A stretch of 64,000 bases of DNA from Meghimatium bilineatum (Eukaryota; Mollusca; Gastropoda; Stylommatophora; Philomycidae). Where the stretch lies: contig CM067309.1 in NCBI GenBank assembly GCA_034231615.1, positions 41,908,181-41,972,180 of the forward strand, in the 5' to 3' direction. This document shows positions 21,436 through 32,338 of this stretch, in pieces (position 1 is the stretch's first letter; every line of letters begins with the position of its first letter). The position numbers and the translations under genes were made by a program. The notes beneath the pieces are model-generated. The model ran no database searches and was not told the origin of the DNA. It saw nothing but the letters and a program-made list of their open reading frames with translations.

Positions 21436-21862
21436 CAACTAATATAAGTACTACTATTACTACAATTACTAATGAAAGTCCAACTATTACTACAATTACT
21501 AATGAAAGTCCTACTATTACTACAATTACTAATGTAAGTCTTACTATTACTACAATTACTAATGTAAGTCTTACTATTACTACAATTACTAATGAAAGTC
21601 CAACTATTACTACAATTACTAATGAAAGTCCAACTATTACTACAATTACTAATGAAAGTCCTACTATTACTACAATTACTAATGTAAGTACTACTATTAC
21701 TACAATTATTATTGTAAGTCCTACTATTACTACGAGTACAATTACTAATGAAAGTCCTACTATTACTACAATTACTAAAATGAGTTCTACAATTGCTACA
21801 ATTACCAATGTTACTGCTACTATTACTACAGTTATTAATACAAATGCTACTATTACCAACGT
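21436..21862. repeat. 30-bp minisatellite, about 14 copies
   Basis: Unit ACTAATGAAAGTCCTACTAT + TACTACAATT, with TGTAAGT/TGAAAGT subtypes. Starts at the end of the LINE tail. Confidence 0.96.
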
Positions 21863-22377
21863 TCTACTTCATCTTCTTATGCGTTCTTTCTAAAAGACCT
21901 ACAGATTAGGACTATGTTGTCCATATAACGGAATGATAAGTGTAACTCTTTACAGTTTGACTGCAATATCTGAGCAAATCTGTCTGATTAATTTAGCATT
22001 GCTTCTTATTTAAATTAACTCTCTACAGTGTCTCTCTCTGCAGCTCAACAATGCTAAATCTTCGTTGTCGCCTCTTACGACATGCATTGCCGAGATCTTT
22101 TCTTATCTTACGTGTCCCTGTAACAGTGTGTTCAACTTGAAAATAATCATCTCCATTCCACCAATAATCCTCTCCCGTCCACTATTAATCATGCCCTTGC
22201 ACTATTAATCATCACTTATCCAATGATAATCTTCTCCCTTCCATCAATAATGATCTCCTTTTGCATCAATAATCCTCCCCAATCTACCAATAAGCATCTC
22301 CAATCGCGTTACAATGTCGATCCATTTTACAATGGCGATCCATTTTACAATGTGGATCAGCTTTAGAATGCAAAAGA
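21863..22377. other. Gene-free; SINE-A head fragment and short repeats
   Basis: CGCCTCTTACGACATGCATT (22070, minus strand) is the SINE-A head. ATTAATCAT and CACTATTAATCAT phrases recur at 22140-22280. ATCCATTTTACAATG recurs at 22319-22350. Confidence 0.55.
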
Positions 22378-23062
22378 TAAGGACCATTAGCCGTACAATG
22401 TAAAACACAAGGACCATTAGCCGTACAATGTAAAACACAAGGATAATTAGCCGTACAATGTAAAACACAATGACAATTAGCCGTACAATGTAAAACACAA
22501 GGACAATTAGCCGTACAATGTAAAACACAAGGACCATTAGCCGTACAATGTAGAACACAAGGCCAATTAGCCGTACAATGTAAAACACAAGGACTATTAG
22601 CCGTACAATGTAAAACACAAGGACCATTAGCCGTACAATGTAAAACACAAGGACAATTAGCCGTACAATGTAAAACACAATGACAATTAGCCGTACAATG
22701 TAAAACACAAGGACTATTAGCCGTACAATGTAAAACACAAGGACCATTAGCCGTACAATGTAAAACACAAGGACAATTAGCCGTACAATGAAAAACACAA
22801 GGACCATTAGCCGTACAATGTAAAACACAAGGACAATTAGCCGTACAATGTAAAACACAATGACAATTAGCCGTACAATGTAAAACACAAGGACAATTAG
22901 CCGTACAATGTAAAACACAAGGACCATTAGCAGTACAATGTAAAACACAGGGACAATTAGCCGTAAAATGTAAAACACAAGGACAATTAGCCGTACAATG
23001 TAAATCACAAGAACAATTAGCCGTACAATGTAAAACACAAGAACAATTCCGTACAATGTAAA
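22378..23062. repeat. 30-bp minisatellite, 23 copies, with higher-order pattern
   Basis: Unit GGACCATTAGCCGTACAATG + TAAAACACAA. Subtypes are GGACC, GGACA, TGACA and GGACT. The TGACA unit is found at positions 4, 11 and 17 of the array with similar neighbours, so blocks of six or seven units were copied together. Confidence 0.97.
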
Positions 23063-23308
23063 ACAGAGACTGTCAGACTATAAGGTATGGATATGCATAA
23101 AATACAAATAACATTATAAAAACAATTTCAACCTTTAAGTTCTTTTTTTTAAATGTTATCTTTAGCCTGTCGTACCTCTTATTTGTGTACATATATCTCA
23201 ATCTTTACTCTATCTATACAATCGCCTTCATCAATCCTCTTTGCCTGTGGGTTTTTATATACAATGAATTTACTTAAGTACAGTATGAAAAATCATATTT
23301 CTATATTA

Positions 23309-23398
23309 AGTGGTGGGTACTATCCACCTTTTGATAAGTGGTGGGTACTATCCACCTTTTGATAAGTGATGGGTACTATCCACCTTTTGATAAGTGAT
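23309..23398. repeat. 28-bp repeat, about 3 copies
   Basis: Unit TAAGTGGTGGGTACTATCCA + CCTTTTGA. GGGTACTATCC is close to a perfect inverted repeat around TA. Confidence 0.93.
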
Positions 23399-23785
23399 GA
23401 ACACATTTTCACCCACATTTTGGCTACATCTAAACTACCAAATATTATGTTATAATTTGAAAAGGCGGACGAGGAATGAACACCGACACCTCGCTTATCT
23501 TCTGGCTTGATGCCGCCACAGCAGGACATGCTCGTGTGTATGTGGTCATGAAGCTATCCACTACACATTATTCAACGCATGAATACCATCTACTAGTCTG
23601 CTAATTCACACAATACAAAATATTAGTAATGATAGTAATAAAAGCATGTGTGTTAGTATCAAACAAGGGAGACACTGTCTATCTTGGAGTCTATCGGGAT
23701 CATTCGCAGAAAAAGCAGCTTATCTGAGTTATATAAACATATTTATTATATATCCTACCAGTTTGAATTTCTGAAAGTAAGCGCT
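23399..23785. other. No recognised feature
   Basis: No array or retroposon piece recognised. Confidence 0.45.
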
Positions 23786-23893
23786 CACCTTTCAGGATTT
23801 CTAACTTCACCTTTCAGGATTTCCAACTTCACCTTTCAGGATTTCCAACTTCACCTTTCAGGATTTCCAACTTCACCTTTCGGGATTTTCAAC
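23786..23893. repeat. 22-bp repeat, about 5 copies
   Basis: Unit TCACCTTTCAGGATTTCCAA + CT. Confidence 0.93.
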
Positions 23894-23930
23894 GTCATAT
23901 CGTATGGCAGTTCACATTGTTTAATATGTA

Positions 23931-24104
23931 CAGTGGAACCCCTCAATGGCGCATCCTTTTATAACGCATTTCCCTATATAAGAACACTTTACAAAATCCC
24001 CAATTAGATTTATTCTATATTATTTATAGTGTGTATAGCTAAGTTCTGTTATTACATACTTATTTTGTCGGTCCGGATCTAGTTGTTATATTGGAATTCC
24101 ACTT
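23931..24104 (+). mobile_element. 174-bp MITE with TA target sites, copy 2
   Basis: Ends CAGTGGAACCCCTCAATGGC and (inverted right end) AAGTGGAATTCCAATATAAC, flanked by TA (23929-30, 24105-06). Internal TTCTGTTATTACATACTTAT is the reverse complement of the matching part of the copy at 10298-10471. Confidence 0.85.
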
Positions 24105-24520
24105 TATATGTTTATATCTGATGTTCGTGGTCATAGAAAACGTAAAAATGTATTTGAATGCTGGTCCACACTGCGTTCCGTACAACGTACATATGTTAAT
24201 ATTGTCTCAATTTCTTTTAATGTTTAGTTAAATAAAAGTGCTACAACAGAGCTTGCACATATTATATTGTGGGAATAGTTGATATGTCCCAAAGAGATAA
24301 TTCAGAAAACTGTAAAGATGTGAAAACGTTGAGTCATAGATTCGTACACATTGGATAAGGTTGCTCAATAAGGAAGAGGTACAGAAATAAAATGAAATCA
24401 GCTACCATCAGTCTTAAAGTAACGTAAGTGGAAATGTTATGATGGATGTGTACATTCTGGCAAATATGAATGATGTGACCTAGAAGCCAGCTAGTCTGGG
24501 TATACCCCACTGATATCAAG
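24105..24520. other. No recognised feature; upstream of the candidate exon
   Basis: AT-rich, with no promoter element I would defend. Confidence 0.4.
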
Positions 24521-24754
24521 ATGATGGTGTATGCAAGCATGGCTACTTCAGCATTAACTACTTGCGGCAATGGAAGCAATAGCAGTCCAAACGGGACAGC
24601 ATGCGATATCCGACAAGCATCTTTACCGGGTTTAAGTCTGTCCGCGGCTCAGAGGACTACAAATCTGGCAGCAATCCACGACAGACGACGTTCCTATTCC
24701 ATGTTGGATCTATCAGACAGCGACCTCTGTGATGTACGGGAGCAGCAGTCCAGG
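24521..24754 (+). CDS. Candidate host coding exon (78 codons, GTAAGT donor)
   Basis: ATGATGG opens a frame of exactly 78 codons (phase 0) that ends at CCAGG|GTAAGT, a consensus 5' splice site at 24755. An in-frame TGA 45 bp upstream (TGACCTAGAAGCC) means the exon either starts translation here or has its acceptor within those 45 bp. The peptide is Ser/Thr-rich at first (NGSNSSPNGTACD), then ends DRRRSYSMLDLSDSDLCDVR. RRRS fits a basophilic kinase (PKA-type) site followed by an acidic patch. Base use is less AT-rich than the flanks and the frame is free of tandem repeats, unlike every other long frame here. I do not recognise the protein. A long N-terminal signalling or scaffold protein exon is a guess. 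Confidence 0.5.
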
Positions 24755-24760
24755 GTAAGT
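24755..24760 (+). promoter_or_regulatory. Candidate 5' splice site
   Basis: GTAAGT preceded by CAGG, a full match to the U1 consensus, at the end of the 78-codon frame. Confidence 0.5.
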
Positions 24761-24834
24761 ATTGTTATGTTTTATTATGTGGTCAGTGTATGTTGTAACT
24801 CATAACAAATATATTTACCACTCCTCTACCTCTC

Positions 24835-25045
24835 CTTGTTTGTTCTTCAACTACGAACATGGTAGTATGAGATGTAGTCAAGATAACGGTATGCGTTTCG
24901 CCATAGCTCACAGTTTTTATGCGAACTCTGCGCCTTTATTTGGCCAACACATCCAACATCAACAGCCCCTATGTCGACCAATCCTAAGAAAATGGTTACC
25001 AGATCTGGGTCTAAAACCGTATTCCCCAATACGCTTCAATGGCGT
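24835..25045 (-). mobile_element. SINE-A, old diverged copy
   Basis: Minus-strand blocks match in order: GAACGTAGTTGAAG-like tail, CGTTATCTTGACTACATCTC (for CTCCGGACTACATCCTG), AAACGCATACC, and GGCCAAATAAAGGCGCAGAG (for GGCCGAAAGGCGCAGA). It is the most diverged SINE-A here, sits about 80 bp inside the putative intron, and is probably old. Confidence 0.6.
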
Positions 25046-25255
25046 AAAAACGGGACAGATTTAATTATATTTATACGAACTTACCATTACTCTATATGGT
25101 ATGACTGTGAATGCACTTGCAAAACTATCTCAGTCGCATTTTACGATATGCATGACACGCCATTGTGTTGCTAATCTTTGATTCATTGCAGAAACGGTAT
25201 CAAGTGGTCGACGTATAGTATGTGTACTCAGGACGCACATTTAATGGGCATTCTA

Positions 25256-25675
25256 AACCCACATTCTATGTGAACTCTAGACCAGATTCTATGTGCACTC
25301 TAGACCCACATTCTATGTGCACTCTAGACCCACATTCTGTGTGCACCCTGACCCACATTCTGTGTGCACTCTAGACCCACATTCTGTGTGCACTCTAGAC
25401 CCACATTCTGTGTGCACTCTAGGCTCACATTCTGTGTGCACTCTAGACCCACATTCTGTGTGCACTCTAGACCCACATTCTATGTGCACTCTAAAGCCAC
25501 ACTATATGTGTACTATAGACCCACATTCTATGTGTACTATAGACCCACATTCGATGTGTACTATAGACCCACATTCTATGTGTACTATAGACCCACATTC
25601 TATGTGTACTATAGACCCACATTCTATGTGTACTATAGACCCACATTCTATGTGTACTATAGACCCACATTCTAT
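25256..25675. repeat. 24-bp minisatellite, about 17 copies, in two subtype blocks
   Basis: Unit CCACATTCTATGTGCACTCT + AGAC. The left block uses TGTGTGCACTCTAGAC and the right block TATGTGTACTATAGAC. Eight-codon period keeps frames open. Confidence 0.97.
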
Positions 25676-25721
25676 GTCCTACACTTTTTTACGAAGATGC
25701 ATACTCGCATAATTTACATTG

Positions 25722-26050
25722 GTACCCTAACGTTACTGATCAGAATTTATATCTAACGTCCTACCGTTATTGTTCATAATTTATATATGACGTCATAACG
25801 TTATTGTTCTGAATTTAGATCTGACGTCCTACCGTTATTGTTCAGAATTTAAATATAACGTCCTAACGTTATTGTTAAGAATTTAGATATAACGTCCTAC
25901 CGTTATTGTTCATAATTTAGTTCAGACATCGTAACGTTATTGTTCAGAATATAGTTATGACACTCACGTTATTATTTCGATTTCAGATCTCACATCATAA
26001 CGTTTTGTTTTTTTAAATCTGACCTGACATCCTGACGTTATTGTTGAGAA
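25722..26050. repeat. Diverged repeat of about 34 bp, about 9 copies
   Basis: CGTCCTACCGTTATTGTTCA + GAATTTAGATATAA type units, with many substitutions; older than the neighbouring 24-bp array. Confidence 0.88.
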
Positions 26051-27004
26051 TTCTTTTACTAGATGGTTTAGAAGTTTATTAATTTAAACTGCTCACGATC
26101 AACGTTCCCTCTGAGAAAAGAGTGCATGTCAGCAAAAATCCATCTTAGTTGGCTGATACATTTCAAACAATACTTTTTCTTGGGCAAATATTCTACATAA
26201 GAAAAGTATAATCCTCTTCATCATGTTCTATTTGAACCAATTCTAATTTTTAATATAGAAACTTTTACACTCAGCTCTTACGTCTCTATACTTGTCTCTA
26301 TACGTGAGTCTTGTACACCTAGATCAAACTCTGTGCGCTCAGAAATAAAAATGTTTCGGCTAGCGCGTGGTTGCGCAGCCTAGCGGGAACATTGCAGTAG
26401 CAATTCACCTTAGTCATAGAAAATTATAATGTAATCGCTAGTTTGTTGTTGGTATAGCAGATATTTATATTTCAGGCTGCCATGCATGTTGTGAGAGATA
26501 GATTCAAATTAGAATGTTTAAGGGTGATGTGGGCATGCGACTTCAAGTATACAGTGACCAGCGAAAATCACAACAATAATCATAACAGTAACCAATGCAC
26601 TGTTGTTTATTTGTCTGTACATAGGATTTCTTTACATCCGATGTTATCGCCTGTATCATCAACAAGGGATTTAGAATTGGTGAAATTGTGTGAGGGCGCC
26701 TTGCTTCAAAGAGTTTGAACAATTTTGCCAGATAAGGGAACGTTTCAATATCTCTGTATCGATTTTTGAAGTGTCAAGGGAACATATAGGAAGTGTACAA
26801 AGTAACTTGTGAGTACGGGATCAATTCTCGATAAAACTAGGCTCCTGATAACATCATTTACTGACACGGATCACATTGATTTTGTGGATTACTTTACTGA
26901 CTATTTGATTCAAGGACCTTCAGGTCTAAACGAAAAGTATCTAACACCTGTGCCATGCAACAGTCTGTTTCATACTAGATAAACTGATCAGACGGTACAC
27001 TTCA
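26051..27004. other. No recognised feature
   Basis: GGCTAGCGCGTGGTTGCGCA at about 26358 is locally GC-rich with short inverted symmetry. No array, retroposon or convincing exon. Confidence 0.45.
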
Positions 27005-27005
27005 T

Positions 27006-27322
27006 AATATATTGTACTATACTGTACTATATTGTACTATACTGTACTATACTGTACTATACTGTACTATACTGTACTATACTGTACTATACTGTACTAT
27101 ATTGTACTATACTGTACTATACTGTACTATACTGTACTATACTGTACTATACTGTACTATACTGTACTATACTGTACTATACTGTACTATACTGTACTAT
27201 ACTGTACTATACTGTACTATACTGTACTATACTGTACTATATTGTACTATACTGTACTATACTGTACTATACTGTACTATACTGTACTATACTGTACTAT
27301 ACTGTACTATACTGTACTATAA
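27006..27322. repeat. 10-bp satellite-like array, about 31 copies
   Basis: Unit TATACTGTAC, with only three TATATTGTAC variants seen (near the start, near 27100 and near 27240). The unit contains the palindromes TATA and GTAC. A ten-base period keeps all three frames open in rotation. Confidence 0.98.
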
Positions 27323-27334
27323 GAGATACATGTT

Positions 27335-27490
27335 TGGGTGCGTGGTCACGTGGCAAGAATATGTTTCAAACGTCATAAGAAAACGCAGACGGAAATACCT
27401 GGGTCACGTGTTAAGACTAGATGAAAATAGAATAAACCAACAAGCCTTTATGTGGACACCTGAGGGTACAAGAAAAAACGAGGAAGTTTT
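27335..27490 (+). pseudogene. LINE family 2, C-terminal RT fragment
   Basis: WQEYVSNVIRKRRRKYLGHV, then LRLDENRINQQAFMWTPEGT match the family 2 copies at 45.5 kb (VIRKRRWSYIGHVLRTDINR) and 54.4 kb. Truncated on both sides by arrays: the 10-bp array is 13 bp upstream and the 44-bp array starts at its end. Confidence 0.8.
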
Positions 27491-27491
27491 C

Positions 27492-27786
27492 ACTTCTGCG
27501 ACGACTAACAGGTCAGAGAAAATCGATCGTTATTCAATTCTGCGACGACTAACAGGGCAGAGAAAATCGATCGTTATTCAATTCTGCGACGCCTAACAGG
27601 TCAGAGAAAATCGATCGTTATTTAATTCTGCGACGCATAACAGGTCAGAGAAAATCGATCGTTATTTAATTCTGCACCGCCTAACAGGTCAGAGAAAATC
27701 GATCGTTATTAAATTCTGCGACGCATAACAGGTCAGAGAAAATCGATCGTTTTTAATTCTGTGACGCCTAACAGGGCAGAGAAAAG
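27492..27786. repeat. 44-bp minisatellite, about 7 copies
   Basis: Unit TCTGCGACGCCTAACAGGTC + AGAGAAAATCGATCGTTATTTAAT. Starts where the LINE family 2 fragment ends. AATCGATCGTT is palindromic at its core. Confidence 0.95.
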
Positions 27787-28496
27787 TCAATAAATGTAAA
27801 GATATATTGGTAGCGAGAGCTTAGTATTTCGAATTGCAATGAGAGAAACACATTGAATGTCTATCAAGGCCAACAGAAACATAATGGTTACTCCGTTATC
27901 GAGACAACATCAGACTGGATTGAATCTAAGTCAGGAAAACACTAACTCTTCACACGCACACGCACGCACACACACGCACGCACGCACACTCACATCACTA
28001 AGATCACATTGAACAGTTAATGCACTCACATATAATCTGAAACTCGCAAGTTGAAACACGCACACATGACACAGTGTGGGGATTATTCACACGTATTTTC
28101 ACATGTGTGTACACATATATGCATACAGGAACATAATACGCGTATATACACAGAATATAAAAATCACTAATACACAGCTGTACTCACATAATTTTATGCA
28201 CACACACACACTCTCGTGCAAAATGATACATTCACACGCACACACACACACACACATCACGCTAACACATACATCAGTCCACTGAAAGGGTGATTTTGAA
28301 TAATGCTAATTGCGATCAAGTCATAGGACTCAAAAGCGCGCGATTCCCCTTACTCGTGGACAGTTTGCAGCGCAATATTTTTCAATACAGCAGACCATAA
28401 AAAAAGAGATCATTTCGATCAGAAGCAAGATATTGCTTTAATATTACACAAACGTAACTAAGCGTATTTTTTGTCTGGCATAGGCGACTATGTTTC
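27787..28496. other. Gene-free stretch with CA-rich microsatellite patches
   Basis: CACGCACGCACACAC-type runs lie at 27950-27995 and 28200-28250, with many CACACA and TACACA words between. Confidence 0.6.
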
Positions 28497-28668
28497 TACT
28501 ATATGCTCATCATCATTAAGTGCCGTCTCCGCAACGTAGGTTGGCTGCAATGTATCTCCAACAACTCCTGTCTCTTGTCTTGATGGTGAACTCTGCTACA
28601 TTAACCTGTCCATCGTGTGATGTTACTCTCCCACTTGTATCTCTACCTACCTCTTGCTCGCTTATACT
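28497..28668 (-). pseudogene. LINE family 1, 3'-terminal fragment
   Basis: Minus-strand end TACGTTGCGGAGACGGCACT + TAATGATGATGAG, with GCGAGCAAGAGGTAGGTAGA and TACAAGTGGGAGAGTAACAT upstream, matches the end of the 14-kb copy. Only about 55 codons remain. Confidence 0.8.
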
Positions 28669-28921
28669 GCTTGCTACAAAAGTAATATCACACTTAATCG
28701 TTTATATAATATTTGTATAATGTAACACTGAATATTACGTGATACTGTATATAATGCGACAGCTATGGAGATACGTGCTAAATGCGGTACTCGGCATTTT
28801 ATGATGAGTTGTAGAAGGGAATTCTTTCTCAAAGTGTCCCAAAAAGTGTTACAAGTACTTGTTAACCACCTCAAGCAAAGTTTTTGAAACACACCAAGAA
28901 ACACAGGAAGACGATGCACAA

Positions 28922-29124
28922 AATATAGCTAGATGGAACTATACAGTTAGAATATAGTTAGATGGAACTATACAGTTAGAATATAGTTAGATGGAACTAT
29001 ACAGTTAGAATATAGCTAGATGGAACTATACAGTTAGAATATAGTTAGATGGAACTATACAGTTAAAATATAGTTAGATGGAACTATACAGTTAAAATAT
29101 AGTTAGATGGAACTATACAGTTAA
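28922..29124. repeat. 29-bp minisatellite, 7 copies
   Basis: Unit TAGTTAGATGGAACTATACA + GTTAGAATA, nearly uniform. Confidence 0.96.
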
Positions 29125-29466
29125 AAAAGGTGCAGCGTATTGTGAGATGGTGACAGATACAGCAACGCAAAAGCGGAGAGTAACTACAACATTCACGGGT
29201 ACATATAGAACCATCTATAGTTCTCACCCCATGCCCGAACTGGTCAAGGACATTTGAGACCAGACTATAACTTATAAACGAACTTTTGGTCAAGAAAATA
29301 ACTCTCTGAATTTGAAAAAGTCGATGTACCAAGTGTTTGTCATCATCATCATGTGATTGATAAACAACAGCTCGGCAAGATGGGTGCTGTTTTGTTGAGA
29401 GAGACCAAATACAAATGTTGTAATCCGAGTAAAATAAACTTCATCCTCTTCGTCTTTTCATCTTTT
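29125..29466. other. No recognised feature
   Basis: An ATCATCATCATG run near 29341 resembles a LINE family 1 tail but no LINE sequence follows. Confidence 0.4.
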
Positions 29467-29478
29467 GTATAATGTGAA

Positions 29479-29637
29479 TTTTGCCGAAGACGGATGGGTC
29501 ATGCCAATGGCGCAAATAAAACGGCGGCACAACGCATTTCAATTCTCTGGACTACATCCTGCTGGAAGTCTAGTAGGAGCATGGTCTTGTTACAAGGGAG
29601 ATCCAGCGGGAGTTTGAGAATGAACGCTGAAGAAGAA
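29479..29637 (+). mobile_element. SINE-B, complete, with 12-bp target-site duplication
   Basis: GTATAATGTGAA occurs on both sides (29467-29478 and 29638-29649), fixing the ends. The element is 159 bp. Blocks are ATGGCGCAAATAAAACGGCG, CTCTGGACTACATCCTGCTG, GAGATCCAGCGGGAGTTTGA and GAATGAACGCTGAAGAAGAA. A perfect duplication and a GAA tail show LINE-driven insertion that is fairly recent. Confidence 0.92.
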
Positions 29638-29819
29638 GTATAATGTGAACATATTTTAAACAGCCAGGATGTCGGGTAGTTAGATTGCCCGTTGTGATAG
29701 TAGCCGCAGGCACTAATTCATTGGAATGTTTCAGAATGCAATACTAAACTACTGAACGTAAATGCTGCCAAGTAAGAAACCACGCTATAATATGCTGGGC
29801 TGATAGCTAAATCCCATAA

Positions 29820-29965
29820 ATGATATTCTACTGTAAATACCATACAGGATATGCTACTGTAAATACCATACAGGATATGCTTTTATAAATACCATAAAGG
29901 ATATGCTACTGTAAATACCATAAAGGATATGCTACTATAATTACCATAACTGATATGCTACGATA
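29820..29965. repeat. 26-bp repeat, about 5 copies
   Basis: Unit CTGTAAATACCATACAGGAT + ATGCTA. Confidence 0.9.
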
Positions 29966-30424
29966 AATTTCTATGTAAAAGATGTCTCTAATACAAGGAA
30001 TTGCTCGATTATTGCATATATCAATGTAGCAATGATATCTGTATGTACATGCCTTGTCCAACATAGTGACTAGCTATAGGAACGTACACATTACTGACCT
30101 ATGTTGTCATAGATTTGCTTCAGTTTAATGTGTCTATAATTCCACTTCTAACATAAAAGGGCATTAACTGCAGCGATCAAAGTGAAATTAACGCCCTGGA
30201 AATTAAAGGGAGGATAAAATACCATGAATCTCATACAGCGACAGTATTACTTGCGAGAACAATTAGACAGAATCACCTTACCAGAACCGTAACATTGAAC
30301 TCAGATTTAGTCGTATACATTGTTCTATGCAATATTCTGCGTTCAGTAAGTTACTATTTCTTTTTAAAACACACACAGCTTTTATAATAATAATACCATC
30401 TTTGATTGTTGTTCATCGAATAGT
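29966..30424. other. No recognised feature
   Basis: No array, open frame or repeat relation found. Confidence 0.45.
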
Positions 30425-30600
30425 CTCTCTCTTAGTCTTCAGCTTCATTGCTTGATTGGTGTCTATGTTACCTCTAATATTTTATGGTAGTGTGTCCTAA
30501 ATATAACTTAATTGGACATTGTTGTCCGCTGGTTGAAAGAGACAAGCATCTCCGAAAGAGAGGTAAACTCATTAACTACTACCTACTTTTAGTCTTCATC
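30425..30600 (-). repeat. Interspersed repeat family E, copy 3
   Basis: Minus strand: TTTCAACCAGCGGACAACAA, TTATATTTAGGACACACTAC and CATAAAATATTAGAGGTAAC align with 9325-9440. Confidence 0.7.
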
Positions 30601-30906
30601 GTTTAGTTGTGCCATCTGGTACTCATTTTAACGGCTGTAGTGGAAGTTTGTTTTCATTCATTTCAAGTACATGTCCGATATACGTACATTGTTTTATGCT
30701 TATTGTTGCAGAACAATATTGTTGTATTGTGTCTTCTCTAATTTTCTTGTTTATAAGTAAGAGTTTCAACAAGAATATGGAAGCAATAATGAAGACATGA
30801 ACCCACCAAGGGGCGTAATTAGGGAGGGGTTTTCTACGCTGCCGTAACGAATTTAGATAGAATTATAAAAATGGAGTTATTATCGACTCGCTGACATTCG
30901 GACTGT

Positions 30907-31050
30907 GCTAAACTGGTTCTTGCTAAACTGGTTCTTGCTAAACTGGTTCTTGCTAAACTGGTTCTTGCTAAACTGGTTCTTGCTAAACTGGTTCTTGCTA
31001 AACTGGTTCTTGCTAAACTGGTTCTTGCTAAACTGGTTCTTGCTAAACTG
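30907..31050. repeat. 15-bp repeat, about 10 copies
   Basis: Unit GCTAAACTGGTTCTT, essentially identical copies, hence recent. Confidence 0.97.
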
Positions 31051-32118
31051 GAGATTAGTTAATGAGAAATTGTGAAGATATTTAAGTAAAAAATTCGTTA
31101 CAGAATGGATCGCAGTGGAGTTTTTCCACAATGTCCTCTACGAGACAGACGCGGAAAACGAATCATGTCTCGTCACGTCCCAAACCACATAAGCAGTGAC
31201 TTGTGTACTGGCAATATTGAAACGTTCAAATCCACAGAAAAATGTAGCTAAGCATGCAAAATAGACAAACAATAGACGTTTCAATCGTATCTGTCACTAT
31301 TTCTTACTTCCCTTGTCAATGACTGTCAAGAATTCACAGACATTCTTGTTTAAGTATCTGTAAATGCATTTTAACGTCACAAGTATTTTTTTTTTGCAAT
31401 AACGTACGAAAATTTTATATTTTACGGGTTCTTGTCTGGAATGTGTGCCTACCTATTTCATCATTTTCCTTGTTTATGTTTATCAGTTTATGTTTATCAT
31501 TTCTTAATTTAGATATACATTTATTTAGGTTTCAAGTTAGTTTTGTAAAACAAAGTTCTCCAAAACCTAACCCTATCCCCTAACCCTAACATAATTAATA
31601 TTTAAATCAATTATTGATTAACTGTTGATACAATTTTTTTGACTAGTTATAAAAAAAAAAAGTTTGCAGGCACGTGTTCCACACAATAACTATTATACGT
31701 TTCCTATTCGTAGAAAAAAATTGTAAATTTAAATAAAACTTAAATTGTGTACAGAAAGATACCAACACAATCTTGATAAAGACCATTTGGTTGAAAAGTA
31801 GAAAATGTTTTGTGTATTGTAATTTGTATGATTTCTTGTTTGCTCATTATTACCCCCTAGTTTTTGTGATAGTCCGTCGTGTCTTAGTGGAACAATTTTA
31901 AAAACCTGTGTCTTACGTAAGTACAATTGTTGTTACGTTTCACGCAGTTACCTAACATTGATTGTCGTACGTCAATGTGTGTAAAAAGTGGGTGTTAAAC
32001 CCCCTTGTAAAAAACTATTAAAGTGTTTCATGGACTAGGACGCGGACATTGAATTAAAAAAAAAATATTATTCGAGAAGCTGTGTAAAAAAACCAGCAGG
32101 ATAATTATATTCTGAAAA
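31051..32118. other. No recognised feature
   Basis: A CCTAACCCTATCCCCTAACC telomere-like phrase lies at 31565-31588. Several A and T runs. No coding frame supported. Confidence 0.45.
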
Positions 32119-32338
32119 TCACTGACAGCGCAAATAAAAACACAGAAAATATATGGGTGTTCACAGGACAACATAAATATTATGAACTCTAAACTTTCAC
32201 AGGAAAACATTATGTGTACTTCTCAAGGTTCACAGGAGAACAAATAAATTATGTCTACTTCTACAGGTTCGCAGAAAACACAGAAAGTATATGTACTTCT
32301 GGAGGTTCACAGGGAAACTGAAATCGTGTGTACTTCTA
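32119..32338. repeat. Diverged repeat of about 48 bp, 4-5 copies
   Basis: GTTCACAGGAGAAC, TATGTGTACTTCT and AAGGTTCACAGG phrases recur in order at about 45-55 bp. Confidence 0.6.

Noticed and set aside
22244-23056. 270-codon hydrophobic frame (FYIVRLIVLV repeats) that looks like a membrane protein
   Set aside because: It is the 30-bp array in one frame; hydrophobicity follows from the unit.
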